A DNA stretch of 64,000 bases. Source: Vicinamibacterales bacterium (GTDB taxonomy: Bacteria > Acidobacteriota > Vicinamibacteria > Vicinamibacterales > UBA2999). Below the pieces are notes generated by a model. It did not search any database. It saw only the letters and a list, made by a program, of their open reading frames with translations, and was not told the origin of the DNA. Positions within the stretch are counted from its first letter, which is position 1. Each line of letters opens with the position of its first letter. A program made the translations under genes and the position numbers. Location: the NCBI GenBank assembly GCA_030680175.1, contig JAUXWO010000051.1:96516-160515 (forward strand), given 5' to 3'. Shown here in pieces: positions 10,101 through 17,699 of the stretch.

Positions 10101-10774
10101 CTCTCGATCGCCTGCCGGTCGTAGGGGCGGCCGGGTTCGATGGCGAGCCGGACCAGTAACTGCGCCGGTGGGATGGTGCCCGTCCCCGACACCCTGGCCG
10201 CTCGGATCATCGCCTGCGGGCCCGGCTCGATCGTGAACACCGCCGTCACGTCCTCGGGGGCGCGCCCCGGCTCGAGGACCGGCGTGATCACGGCGGCCGG
10301 GTAGCCGCGCTCCCGGTAGAGCGCCGCCAGCGTCTGCGCCATCTCGCCGAGCCGCGCGGCCGAGGGCGCGTCGCCGTGCCGTTCATCGAGCGCCGTGCGC
10401 AGGTCGCTGGCGCGCAGCTGCAGGGTCCCCCGCAGATCGATCTTCCGGATCCGGCGCACCGGCACCAGCACGTAGCGCAGCGCCACGCCCTCGGCGCCGC
10501 CGCTGGCCACGACCCGCACGTCCTCGAACCGGCCGAGGCCCACCAGGTGATCGATCGTCTCCCGAATCGCCCGCATCGTCACCGGCTGGCCGATGCGCGT
10601 CTCCACGAGGGCCAGCACGTCAGGCTCGGTGAAGGGACGGCCGGCCACCTCGACCTCGACATCCGAGAGCGGCCGGCCGAGAAACGCGGCCGGATCCGCC
10701 TGCGCCGCCGCCGGCACGGCGCCGGCCAGCCAGGCCGCGACGGCACACGCGAGGACACACGCGCGGGCCCGCAT
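7088..10774 (-). CDS. BamA/TamA-like outer-membrane assembly protein with about seven POTRA repeats; stop codon displaced
   Basis: After a signal peptide (about 1-25) the protein shows about seven consecutive POTRA-like repeats up to residue ~590, with typical boundaries ending in EGP or PGP. An Omp85 beta-barrel follows from about 600 to 980, including a lid-loop-like RFFAGGDATVRGFP. BamA usually has five POTRAs and TamA three. The barrel homology ends near VVFHISLGQTP (around 7835), but no stop follows. The frame continues about 245 arginine-rich residues through a repeat array and across the downstream gene, which would spoil a C-terminal beta-signal. The start ATG overlaps the tamB stop by one base (TGATG), implying coupled translation, and the context fits a TamA partner for TamB. 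A +1 shift at the junction would stop after about ten residues. Confidence 0.88.
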   Translation of the reverse strand: MRARACVLACAVAAWLAGAVPAAAQADPAAFLGRPLSDVEVEVAGRPFTEPDVLALVETRIGQPVTMRAIRETIDHLVGLGRFEDVRVVASGGAEGVALRYVLVPVRRIRKIDLRGTLQLRASDLRTALDERHGDAPSAARLGEMAQTLAALYRERGYPAAVITPVLEPGRAPEDVTAVFTIEPGPQAMIRAARVSGTGTIPPAQLLVRLAIEPGRPYDRQAIERRLAAHEEELRASGHYEADVSHRVVESEDGRGVALTLLVDPGPRVRVVFAGDPLSGVRQDALVPIRRERSVDEDLLEDASRGIEQYLRNEGYRGAEAPYTRDERDGELVLTFIVARGPLHRLDDLDVTGYGALTREELAPLLVLEPGEPFVDARVSTVAAALTELYRVRGFTRATVTPDIQVRPLRGEGGGAFRPVAVTYEIEEGPQTIVSGVTFEGAGALPDARLRPLVGLDTGRPFYRPRLLADRDAIERAYRNEGFQSAVIEVDPVVAEGGGAVALRYLIREGPRTIVDHIIVTGNRRTSAGTIRRELTLGPGDPLGYDALLESQQRLSALGLFRRVRITELPHGSSANRDLLIEVEEAPATTISYGGGLEVDQLLRPDRESGVARERISVAPRGFFEIGRRNLWGKNRAVNLFTRVSLRPRDPGVDATDPDDEGGYGFNEYRVVGTFREPRAFGTTGDAQVTAFVEQAIRSSFNFNRRGMRAEYARRLTPQITASGRYAYDQTRLFDTKILVEDQLLIDRIFPQVRLSTVAGSILRDSRDDVLDPQRGTVIGADGELAVRSLGSEVGYAKSFLQGFVYRRVPGSRFVVAGGARVGLARGFERTVVREDTNGNPILGPDGQPEVDVVQDLPASQRFFAGGDATVRGFPLDRLGSESTLNAQGFPSGGAGLLVLNLEVRAPYWKGLGLVTFVDAGNVFQRTGDIALADLRGAAGVGLRYRSPLGPLRFDLGFKLDRRTVGDGLERRVVFHISLGQTPHEERETNDEERRAKSEADAHANRRDRGRAAARGGPVRTGAGRHRADAGARRRADHHPGGRARGHRARTRRPAGRRGPRGTRDRAADRAHADAARGGALRAGRAVRGGDRGAPRRGTRPVRDAARPDARARDRGLHARAAARLGARRSPDRELPGAAVCRGGRAHRSGHRRLLQRASRGVRVERPALRGDCAARAGAAGRRTPARADRRLGRGAAPSHRDRGALPAPLVECRRRSTCGPPGPQHRV
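7144..7773 (-). CDS. SurA-N-terminal-like periplasmic chaperone without PPIase domain
   Basis: The 209-residue product begins with a signal peptide (MHTQIAVTVGALLLGVALSA) followed by IERTLALVGGQIITLADV, which matches the start of SurA/peptidyl-prolyl-isomerase chaperones. Helical segments follow, including a late region YYSAHREEFE typical of the SurA N-domain. No parvulin (rotamase) domain is present. It is last in a run behind the barrel and TamB genes, so a role in escorting outer-membrane proteins is a reasonable inference. The ATG at 7773 lies directly after an AAGAGCG tandem array. The whole gene lies inside the read-through frame of the upstream barrel gene, in another frame. Confidence 0.8.
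   Translation of the reverse strand: MHTQIAVTVGALLLGVALSAQGPVVIERTLALVGGQIITLADVRAVTALGLVDLPDAEDRVARGTERLIERTLMLREVERYAPGEPSEAAIEARLAEVRDRFETPLALTRALETGGFTPARLRAWVRDDLRIASYLEQRFAAAGVPTDQDIGAYYSAHREEFESSGLPFEEIAPLVRARLAGERRRELIADWVEGLRRRTEIVALYQRP
7775..7832. repeat. 7-bp GCTCTTC tandem array between barrel and chaperone genes
   Basis: CTTCGCTCTTCGCTCTTCG with decayed neighbours (TCATTCGTCTCTCGCTCTTCG) occupies the whole junction between the end of the barrel homology and the ATG at 7773. It has no stop codon in the barrel frame, so the upstream frame runs on through it. Confidence 0.75.
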
Positions 10775-13700
10775 CAGAAGGAGACGCGCTTTCTGACCTC
10801 GAGCGCGTAGGTCCGGTCCTCGTTCTGCGAGAAGACCCAGGCCAGGCTGTCACTCTGGTCGTACTCGAGCAGGATGATCTCGTCGCGCGTCGACGACGAC
10901 AGGCTGCGCGCGTAGGTGAGGAAGAGGCGATCCGACAACCGCTTGCCGATCGTCACCCGCGCCGCCGGATTCACGTTGAGCCGCGACGACTGCTGGTAGG
11001 GATCGACGAGCAGCGGCGTGATCTGGAAGGTATCGACGCCGAACGTCTGCTCGACGACGCGGCCGACTTCGGCGGAGAGCGCGCCGGTAAGCGCCCGCGT
11101 GGCGCGCGCCTGCAGCAGCTCCTGCTCGCGCTGGTTGGGCGACCGGAGCGAGGCGAGCTCGACGTCGCCACCGGGCACGCTGTCACTGAAGAGCAGGGTC
11201 AGGATCTCGACCGGCGGCAGCGGCGGATCGGACGTGAACTCCGGCTGCATCCGCTCCGTCGTGCCCGCCATCCGGAGCGTGACGCGATAGGTCTGCCCCG
11301 GCACCCGCACGCGCGTCTCCGCTTCCACGTCGAAGAACGGCTCGATCGCCACCGGGTTCGTGAAGTCGAGGCTCCCCCGCGTGACGATGTAGCGCCGGCC
11401 CTCGAACCGCGCCTCGCCACGCTCGATCTCCGCGCGGCCGAACAGCAGCGGGCGGTCGTAGGTGCCCCGCAGTTCCAGATCCGCGCTGGCCACGATGCGC
11501 GCCTGGTCGTTCTCGATGCGGAGCGTAGATGGGGCCGTGATCTGCACGTCGTAGCTGAGCGGCACGGTTCCGCCCGGTCCGCCGCCGACGTCGAGTCCGA
11601 GCCCCGCGTCCCCCCCGCCCAGGCTGAACACGTTGCCGGGGGTATCGAAGCCGCGCGTCCAGACGGCGCTGCGCACGAACACGTCGCCGCCGAGCACGAG
11701 GCCGTCGGGCGGCCCCTGCAGCGACAGGGTCGCGTCGATCAGCGAGCGCATGCCCTCGGGGAAGCGAAGCCGCATCTGCTCGCCCGTGGCGGTCACATCG
11801 AACTCGCCGAGCGCCAGGCCGTTCAGGCCGATGCGGCCGCCGAACCGGATGTCGCCGCCGGCGAGCCGCGCCGTGATGCCGTCGAGCCGGATGCCGGTCG
11901 TGTTGAACGTGACGATCCCGTTGACGGCCTCGAGCGCGTGCGGCGCCGAGAAGTGGCGCACGCGGCCGTCGGTGATGAGCGCGGTCCCCGACACCAGCGG
12001 CCGCGCCATCGGGCCGTCGATGCGCGCCGCCACCTCGGTGCGGCCCGCGCTGCGCACGTCGCGCACGAGCCCCTGCAGCACCGCGAAGTTGGCATCGCCG
12101 TTGGCCGTGAGCGACACGGTCTCGTTGACGAGGTCGACCGTCCCGACGAGGTCGAGCTCCGTCTGGTCGCCCACGAGCCGCAGCGCGTTCACTTCGATCA
12201 CCTGGCGGTCCATCGCCACCTGGATGGGGCTCGCGTTCCGCAGCTGGTAGTCGAAGAACCGGAGATCCAGCTGTTCGATGGTGGTGTCGACCCTCAGTGC
12301 ATCGAAGTTGTAGAGTTCGCCGGTGACCCGGATCGTCCCGCTGCCGACGGCCGTCGTGTACGGCGACAGGTCCGGGCGGAACGCGAGCGCGCGCACATAG
12401 GGATCGAGCGACGTGTCGGTCACGCGGAACGACATCTCGGCGTCGCCTTCATCGGTCAGCGCCAGCCGTCCGGTGCCCGAGACGGCGAGCCGCGGCGACG
12501 CGGCCTCGACCTCGAACGTGAGGAGGATGTTCCGCACGGCCAGGCGCGCGGTCACCTGGCCGATGCCTTCATCGTTGACGAACACGTCGCGCGCGGTGAC
12601 GCGCACGTCGTAGCGCGGCTCCTCGAAGACGCCGCTCCCGCTCGCCGAGAAGTCCACGAGCCCCGTGAACACCGGCCCGTCCGGAAACGTCGCGATGTAG
12701 AGGGTCTCCAGCGCCAGCCGCCGCCCATCCGCATTGAAGGAGTAGGCGCCGTTCCAGCCAACCCACGCCGCGCCCGTGATCACCCCGCCGCCCTTGAGCG
12801 CCTCGATGCCGTCAAGACGGACGCCCGTCCCCTCGAAGCGGAGGCTGGCCGACGCCGTCGCGAACGGCTCGTCGTACGCCACGCCGCGATCGATCGTGAC
12901 GCGGCCGAAGCCGTACGGCCCCTCGTACGGGCCGTAGATGTGAATGTCGCCGGAGACGGCGCCCGTAATCGGGTAGTCCTCCAGATCGAAGGACTGCTGG
13001 AAGTCGCCGATCGGACGTTCTTCCACCCGGATGCGCGCGTCGATCTCCTCGCCGCCGTCCCGGCGTGGATAGCCGAGCGCGAACTGCCCGTCGATGAACA
13101 TGCGCGAGTGGTCACGTTCGACCACGACGCCCGTCACGATCGCGTAGAGGTTCTCGATGACGCTCTCGCCGCGCACCCGCCCCCACGTCACGTCCCAGGC
13201 GCGCATCTCGCGGCCGTCGAACGTGCCTTCGATACGGGGGTCGCTGAACGCGCCGATCAGCACGCCGGTGAACTCGCCCACGCCGTCCACCGCGACGGCG
13301 TTGGTCGCCGACCCGAACATCGTCATGATGCCGGCCAGGAAGCGATGGCTCTCCTGCCAGTCGGCGCTCGTGACGTGGAACGGCATCCGGCTGCGCTCAC
13401 CCCACCCCGTCACGCCCTCGTACGCGATGTAGGTCTCGGGCGTCGCGATGTGGCCGGGCTCGAAGACAATCTGCTCAGGGTCGTACCGGTAGCGCGCCTC
13501 GCCGCCGAGGGCGACCGGGGCCAGCGGCCGGTGCGCGCTGAAGGGCCCCCACTGCTCGGCCCGCTGCTGCGCGCGGATGTCCGCATCGGCGGGCAGCGTC
13601 CGGCCCAGCACGGGCCGGTCCGCCGGCGGCGTCACGACGACCTCGCCCTCCCCCGTCAGCGCATCGAACGCGCCAAGCGGCCACTCCAGCAGGTGGCGCC

Positions 13701-14853
13701 CGCGGGCGGTGCCGGCCAGGCGCATGCCGCGCGTCTCGAGGAAATTGGTGAACGTGGTCAGGTCCACGCCCTCGTAGGTGACGTCGAAGCGCGAGCGCGT
13801 CGGCTGCGCGTCATCATTGAGCGGCCACATCTTGTAGGTGAACGCCGTCGTGCCTCCGTAGAAGCGCGACGTGCCGCGCGTGACCTCCATCGACTCCGGC
13901 ACCCAAACGAGCGATCCCTTGACGTCGGGGAAGCGGTAGTCGTTCACGCCCGCCTCGGCACTGCGGAACTCGCCCTCGAGCCGCCGGCCGCCCGAGAACA
14001 TGTGGAACGTGCCGGTGAAGTCGCCCACGCCATGCAGCGTGAAGTCGTCGTCCTTGAAGAAAATCGGACGCATCTCCGGCAGCTGGATGCGCGATTCGAG
14101 CTGCCACAGCTGCTCGGGCCACTGGCCGAGATCCGCGACGCCGGTGCCGGTCGTGCGCGCGCCATCCGTGCGCAGTTCGAGCGCGTCGAAGATGAGCCGG
14201 GCGCCCTCGAAGTGAAAGCTGCCCTCGAGCGCCGCCGTCATCGGCAGGTAGTCCTGGATCGTGAGCGTGCCGCCGGAGTACCGGATCTGCCCGCGATAGT
14301 CGGCCAGTTTCGTGACCGTGATCTCGAGGTTGGGCGCGATGCTGCTCCAATCGGACCCGTGATCGAGGTACACGAACTCGCCGCGGTGGGCGTGGATGAA
14401 CTGCAGCGTGGTGACGACGGGCGACGGCCCGTCGCGGGGCGGCCGGGGCGGCCCGGTGACGCGCGGGAAGCTCTGGCGGCCGTCCATGTAGCTTTCGGCC
14501 ACCATGCGCCAGTCGGCCATCTCGATGGAGTCGAGCAGCACCTCGCGGCCGAGGAGCGCACCCCAGGTGAGCGAGGCCTCGATGCGGCCCGCCACCAGCC
14601 AGGGCTCGCTGCCCTCGAGCAGCCCCGCGATGCGCAGATCCTCGATGACCACGCGGCCGCGGGCGATCTGGACGCCGAGCCGTCCGATCGTCGTCGGACG
14701 TTCGAACCAGGCGGCGATGAACTGCTCGGCCCGGCCCTTGAGGACGGGGCCGAGATCGACCGTCACGGTCGTCACGAGCGTCACGGCGAGCGCGACGGCC
14801 AGCACGAGCACGACGAGGCGCAGGTGCCGCAGGACCGCCCGCAGGAGTCGCAT
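10774..14853 (-). CDS. tamB: TamB-like translocation and assembly module protein (DUF490/AsmA-like)
   Basis: The 1359-residue protein has a single N-terminal signal anchor (about 10-35) and then long beta-strand-rich repeats with many short Val/Thr/Asp-Gly segments, as in TamB and related bridge proteins that span the periplasm. The last ~250 residues contain the conserved DUF490 region, with TFNTTGIRLDGI, GRAEIERGEARFEGRRYIV and the late segment PPVEILTLLFSD. TamB works with an Omp85 partner in outer-membrane protein insertion and in phospholipid transport. Here the Omp85 gene follows with a one-base stop/start overlap. I took the ATG at 14853, which likewise overlaps the TGA of the carrier gene, over the GTG one codon earlier. 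Confidence 0.9.
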   Translation of the reverse strand: MRLLRAVLRHLRLVVLVLAVALAVTLVTTVTVDLGPVLKGRAEQFIAAWFERPTTIGRLGVQIARGRVVIEDLRIAGLLEGSEPWLVAGRIEASLTWGALLGREVLLDSIEMADWRMVAESYMDGRQSFPRVTGPPRPPRDGPSPVVTTLQFIHAHRGEFVYLDHGSDWSSIAPNLEITVTKLADYRGQIRYSGGTLTIQDYLPMTAALEGSFHFEGARLIFDALELRTDGARTTGTGVADLGQWPEQLWQLESRIQLPEMRPIFFKDDDFTLHGVGDFTGTFHMFSGGRRLEGEFRSAEAGVNDYRFPDVKGSLVWVPESMEVTRGTSRFYGGTTAFTYKMWPLNDDAQPTRSRFDVTYEGVDLTTFTNFLETRGMRLAGTARGRHLLEWPLGAFDALTGEGEVVVTPPADRPVLGRTLPADADIRAQQRAEQWGPFSAHRPLAPVALGGEARYRYDPEQIVFEPGHIATPETYIAYEGVTGWGERSRMPFHVTSADWQESHRFLAGIMTMFGSATNAVAVDGVGEFTGVLIGAFSDPRIEGTFDGREMRAWDVTWGRVRGESVIENLYAIVTGVVVERDHSRMFIDGQFALGYPRRDGGEEIDARIRVEERPIGDFQQSFDLEDYPITGAVSGDIHIYGPYEGPYGFGRVTIDRGVAYDEPFATASASLRFEGTGVRLDGIEALKGGGVITGAAWVGWNGAYSFNADGRRLALETLYIATFPDGPVFTGLVDFSASGSGVFEEPRYDVRVTARDVFVNDEGIGQVTARLAVRNILLTFEVEAASPRLAVSGTGRLALTDEGDAEMSFRVTDTSLDPYVRALAFRPDLSPYTTAVGSGTIRVTGELYNFDALRVDTTIEQLDLRFFDYQLRNASPIQVAMDRQVIEVNALRLVGDQTELDLVGTVDLVNETVSLTANGDANFAVLQGLVRDVRSAGRTEVAARIDGPMARPLVSGTALITDGRVRHFSAPHALEAVNGIVTFNTTGIRLDGITARLAGGDIRFGGRIGLNGLALGEFDVTATGEQMRLRFPEGMRSLIDATLSLQGPPDGLVLGGDVFVRSAVWTRGFDTPGNVFSLGGGDAGLGLDVGGGPGGTVPLSYDVQITAPSTLRIENDQARIVASADLELRGTYDRPLLFGRAEIERGEARFEGRRYIVTRGSLDFTNPVAIEPFFDVEAETRVRVPGQTYRVTLRMAGTTERMQPEFTSDPPLPPVEILTLLFSDSVPGGDVELASLRSPNQREQELLQARATRALTGALSAEVGRVVEQTFGVDTFQITPLLVDPYQQSSRLNVNPAARVTIGKRLSDRLFLTYARSLSSSTRDEIILLEYDQSDSLAWVFSQNEDRTYALEVRKRVSF

Positions 14854-15371
14854 CACTCCACCAGTACCAGCACCGTTCCGGCGTCAACCGACTGTCCTTC
14901 GACAACCGAGACGTCCTTGACGCGCCCGTCGCGCGCGGCCCGGAGTTCGTTCTCCATCTTCATCGCTTCCACGACGACGAGTCCCTGGCGCGCCGTCACG
15001 GCATCCCCGGGCTTGACGAGGACCCGCACGACCTTGCCCGGCATCGGGGCCAGCACGCGCTGCGGGCCGCTCCCCGTGGCGCCGGCCTCGCGGCGGCGCC
15101 CGAGTCCGCTGCCGTTCTGCACCTGTACCGGCACGCGCCGGCCGGCCACGTGGACGTCGACAGCGCCGGGCGCGCCCCCCGGCGACAGGGCCGCGGCGAG
15201 GCTGCGCCGGCCGCCCGCGGCGTCATGGACGACGAGCGACAGCGTGGCCGGATCGATCCGCACGGCATCGACGTGGTGCGTCGTGCCGTCGATCGTCACT
15301 TCGTAGACGCCGTTCTTCCGCTGCACGAACACGTGCCGCAGTGTGTTCCCTGCCTCGATGCGCATCTGCAT
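14853..15371 (-). CDS. Biotin carboxyl carrier subunit of an acyl-CoA carboxylase
   Basis: The 172-residue carrier ends in a biotinyl domain: APMPGKVVRVLVKPGDAV, then VVEAMKMENEL with the biotinylated lysine near 138, then the hydrophobic turn VDAGTVLVLVE. The N-terminal ~90 residues resemble the linker region of propionyl/methylcrotonyl-CoA carboxylase alpha chains, here as a separate gene. The ATG at 15371 lies 23 nt after the accC stop; an in-frame start at 15431 would overlap accC. The stop overlaps the tamB ATG. It should pair with the biotin carboxylase just upstream and perhaps with the carboxyltransferase at 27953-29494. Confidence 0.9.
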   Translation of the reverse strand: MQMRIEAGNTLRHVFVQRKNGVYEVTIDGTTHHVDAVRIDPATLSLVVHDAAGGRRSLAAALSPGGAPGAVDVHVAGRRVPVQVQNGSGLGRRREAGATGSGPQRVLAPMPGKVVRVLVKPGDAVTARQGLVVVEAMKMENELRAARDGRVKDVSVVEGQSVDAGTVLVLVE

Positions 15372-15394
15372 GATTGTCGGTCCCGGCGTCCCCG

Positions 15395-16909
15395 CTAGCG
15401 CAGCGCGTCGTGGCGTGCGCGGCTGGTCCACAGGCTGCGCGACGCGGCGGGCCTGGCCGCCGCGGGGGTGCGCGTCACCTGGTCGAGGGCCACGGCCAGC
15501 ACGGCCAGCGTTTCGTGATCGGCGTCAATGGCCTGCAGCGGCGCGCCCTGGCGCGCGCCCAGCTTGCGGTCGATGAACGTGGTGTCGAAGCGCGACGCCT
15601 GGAAGTCCGCGTCCTCGAGGACCCAGAGAAAGAAGGGGATGGTCGTCTTGATCCCCCGCACCTCGTACTCCGCCAGCGCGCGCCGCATGCGCGCGAGCGC
15701 GTGGTCGCGATCCTCGCCCCACGTGATGAGCTTCGAGATCATGGGGTCGTAGTAGATCGGCACCTCGCCGCCTTCGTACGTGCCGCTGTCGTCGCGCACC
15801 CCCGGCCCGTGGGGGACGCGCAGGCCCAGGATGCGCCCGGGCGACGGCATGAAGTTGCTGTCGGGATCCTCCGCGTAGATGCGGCACTCGACCGCGTGCC
15901 CGCGCGGGATGAGCAGGGTCTCGGGGTCGAGCGTGAGCCGCTCGCCACGGGCGATGCGGATCTGCCAGCGCACGAGGTCGACGCCGGTCACCATCTCGGT
16001 GATCGGGTGCTCGACCTGCAGGCGCGTGTTCATCTCGAGGAAGTAGTACGAGCCGTCCTCGTCGAGGAGGAACTCGATCGTCCCGGCGTTGGTGTAGCCG
16101 ACCGTGCGCGCGACGGCCGCGGCGTCCGACGTCATCGCGCGGCGGAGGGCGGGCGACACCGCAAGCGACGGGCTCTCCTCGATCACCTTCTGGTGCCGGC
16201 GCTGGATGGAGCACTCGCGTTCCACGAACGGCAGCACCGTGCCGTGGTGGTCACCGAGCAACTGCACTTCGATATGGCGCGGCGAGAGGATGCGGCGCTC
16301 GAGATAGACGGCCGAGTCGCCGAACGCGGAGCCGGCCTCGGAGCGCGCGGCGCGGAGCGCGCCGGGGAGTTCGTCCGGCGTCGCGACCATCCGCATGCCC
16401 TTGCCGCCGCCGCCGGCCACGGCCTTGAGCATCAGCGGATAGCCGATCCCTTCCGCAATCCGGAGGACCTCGGCGTCGGGCACGTCGTCGCCGAGCGGCT
16501 CCTCGGTGCCGGGCACCACGGGCACGCCGGCCTTGATGGCGGCCTGGCGCGCGGCCGTCTTGCTGCCCATGAGGGTGATGGCTTCGGGGGACGGCCCGAT
16601 GAAGACCAGCCCCGCGTCACGACACGCGGCGGCGAAGTCCTCGTTCTCGGCCAGGAAGCCGTAGCCGGGATGCACGGCATCGGCGCCGCTCTGGCGGGCG
16701 ACGTCGAGGATCGTGTCGATGCGGAGGTAGCTCTCGCGGGGCGGATTGGGCCCCACGGGCCACGCTTCATCCGCGAGGCGGACGTGCAGCGCGGCGCGGT
16801 CGCAGTCGGAGTAGACGGCGACGGTGGCGATGCCCATGTCGCGGCACGCCCGGATGATGCGCACGGCGATCTCGCCGCGGTTGGCAATCAGAACCTTGGT
16901 GATAGGCAC
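15395..16909 (-). CDS. accC: Biotin carboxylase subunit (ATP-grasp)
   Basis: The 504-residue enzyme charges biotin with carboxyl groups using ATP and bicarbonate. It has the N-terminal KVLIANRGEIAVRIIRA, the HPGYGFLAEN motif, the ATP-grasp glycine loop AGGGGKGMR and the ERECSIQRRHQKVIEE and EMNTRLQVEHPITE signatures. Length and order fit AccC or the biotin carboxylase half of propionyl/acetyl-CoA carboxylases. The start is a GTG with an extended -10 (TGATAGAAT) 12 nt upstream. It is the first gene of the run that continues through carrier, tamB, barrel and chaperone genes. Confidence 0.95.
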   Translation of the reverse strand: MPITKVLIANRGEIAVRIIRACRDMGIATVAVYSDCDRAALHVRLADEAWPVGPNPPRESYLRIDTILDVARQSGADAVHPGYGFLAENEDFAAACRDAGLVFIGPSPEAITLMGSKTAARQAAIKAGVPVVPGTEEPLGDDVPDAEVLRIAEGIGYPLMLKAVAGGGGKGMRMVATPDELPGALRAARSEAGSAFGDSAVYLERRILSPRHIEVQLLGDHHGTVLPFVERECSIQRRHQKVIEESPSLAVSPALRRAMTSDAAAVARTVGYTNAGTIEFLLDEDGSYYFLEMNTRLQVEHPITEMVTGVDLVRWQIRIARGERLTLDPETLLIPRGHAVECRIYAEDPDSNFMPSPGRILGLRVPHGPGVRDDSGTYEGGEVPIYYDPMISKLITWGEDRDHALARMRRALAEYEVRGIKTTIPFFLWVLEDADFQASRFDTTFIDRKLGARQGAPLQAIDADHETLAVLAVALDQVTRTPAAARPAASRSLWTSRARHDALR

Positions 16910-16921
16910 GATATCGTTTCG

Positions 16922-16927
16922 ATTCTA
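16922..16927 (-). promoter_or_regulatory. Extended -10 TGATAGAAT upstream of accC
   Basis: TAGAAT preceded by TG ends 12 nt before the accC GTG at 16909, giving a leader of only about 5-7 nt. This would drive the whole carboxylase-tamB run. No -35 is evident, which suits an extended -10. Confidence 0.45.
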
Positions 16928-16982
16928 TCACTTAGCGTCTGGAACCGGGGGGGATGAGGAGTCAGAGAGGTCCGAGGGAGGG

Positions 16983-17031
16983 CCGGGGTCAGATCTTGAT
17001 TCTGGGCGCAAGGATCAAGATCTGACCCCGG
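16983..17031. repeat. Perfect 18-bp inverted repeat, REP-like hairpin
   Basis: The arm CCGGGGTCAGATCTTGAT (16983-17000) and its exact complement (17014-17031) flank a 13-nt loop. The arm begins with GGGGTCAG, which from memory resembles palindromic repeats mobilised by Y1-type REP-associated transposases; no transposase is in this window. It lies between the accC promoter and the yceI stop and could also act as a terminator. Confidence 0.7.
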
Positions 17032-17048
17032 GGCAGGAACTACCCCCG

Positions 17049-17594
17049 CTACTTCGCGGCGAGGGCCTGGACCTGCAGGCTGACCTTCACCTCGTCGCCC
17101 ACGAGGAAGCCGCCCGTCTCGAGCGCGGCGTTCCACGTCAGGCCGAAGTCCTTCCGGTTCAGCGTGATCTCCGCGTCGAAGGCCAGGCGCTCGTTGCCCC
17201 ACGGATCCTTCGCCGTTCCGAGGAACGTCACCGGCAGCACGATCGCCTTCGCCACGCCCCGGATCGTCAGGGTGCCGGTCACGTCGAACGCCTCGTCGCT
17301 CCGGCGGGCGATGGACTCGCTCACGAACGTCAGCGTCGGATACTCCTCGACAGAGAAGAAGTCGGCGGAGCGCAGGTGCGCGTCGCGATCGGGCTGGTTC
17401 GTGTGAATGCTGGCCGCCTGGATGGTGAACTGCACGGACGAGCGCTCCGGCTCGGCCGCGTCGAACGCAATCGTGCCGGCGAAGTCCTCGAAGGTGCCGC
17501 GCACCTTCGTCAGCAGGTGGCGCACCTGGAAGGCCGCCTCGGAGTGCGCGAGGTCCATCTGGTAGGTCGTGGTCGTGGCCGTGGCAGTCGTCAT
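17049..17594 (-). CDS. YceI-family lipid-binding protein
   Basis: The 181-residue product matches the YceI lipocalin-like fold: an early DLAHSEAAFQVRHLLTKVRGTF strand pair (in two parts), then IHTNQPDRDAHLRSADFF, TLTIRGVAK and NRKDFGLTW, all family hallmarks. YceI proteins bind polyisoprenoid lipids. There is no signal peptide, so this copy is probably cytoplasmic, as some members are. AAGGAG sits 8 nt before the ATG. A palindrome in its promoter region matches the one at the adjacent marR gene, so MarR control is likely. Confidence 0.92.
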   Translation of the reverse strand: MTTATATTTTYQMDLAHSEAAFQVRHLLTKVRGTFEDFAGTIAFDAAEPERSSVQFTIQAASIHTNQPDRDAHLRSADFFSVEEYPTLTFVSESIARRSDEAFDVTGTLTIRGVAKAIVLPVTFLGTAKDPWGNERLAFDAEITLNRKDFGLTWNAALETGGFLVGDEVKVSLQVQALAAK

Positions 17595-17658
17595 GAGAGC
17601 GCTCCTTGAATGAGGCGGGGCCTGAGCGCCGCCGGGTTACTGCATGTTTTAACAGTCA

Positions 17659-17670
17659 GTGTTACAACAC
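17659..17670. promoter_or_regulatory. Likely MarR operator upstream of yceI
   Basis: GTGTTACAACAC is a palindrome with 5-bp arms, 65 nt upstream of the yceI ATG. On the minus strand (GTGTTGTAACAC) it matches 10 of 12 bases of the core of the palindrome in the marR promoter (GTGTGATAACAC). A second palindrome, TGTTTTAACA, lies 8 nt away. Confidence 0.5.
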
Positions 17671-17699
17671 CTATTGACGCCAAAAAAACAGCCGGGGGT

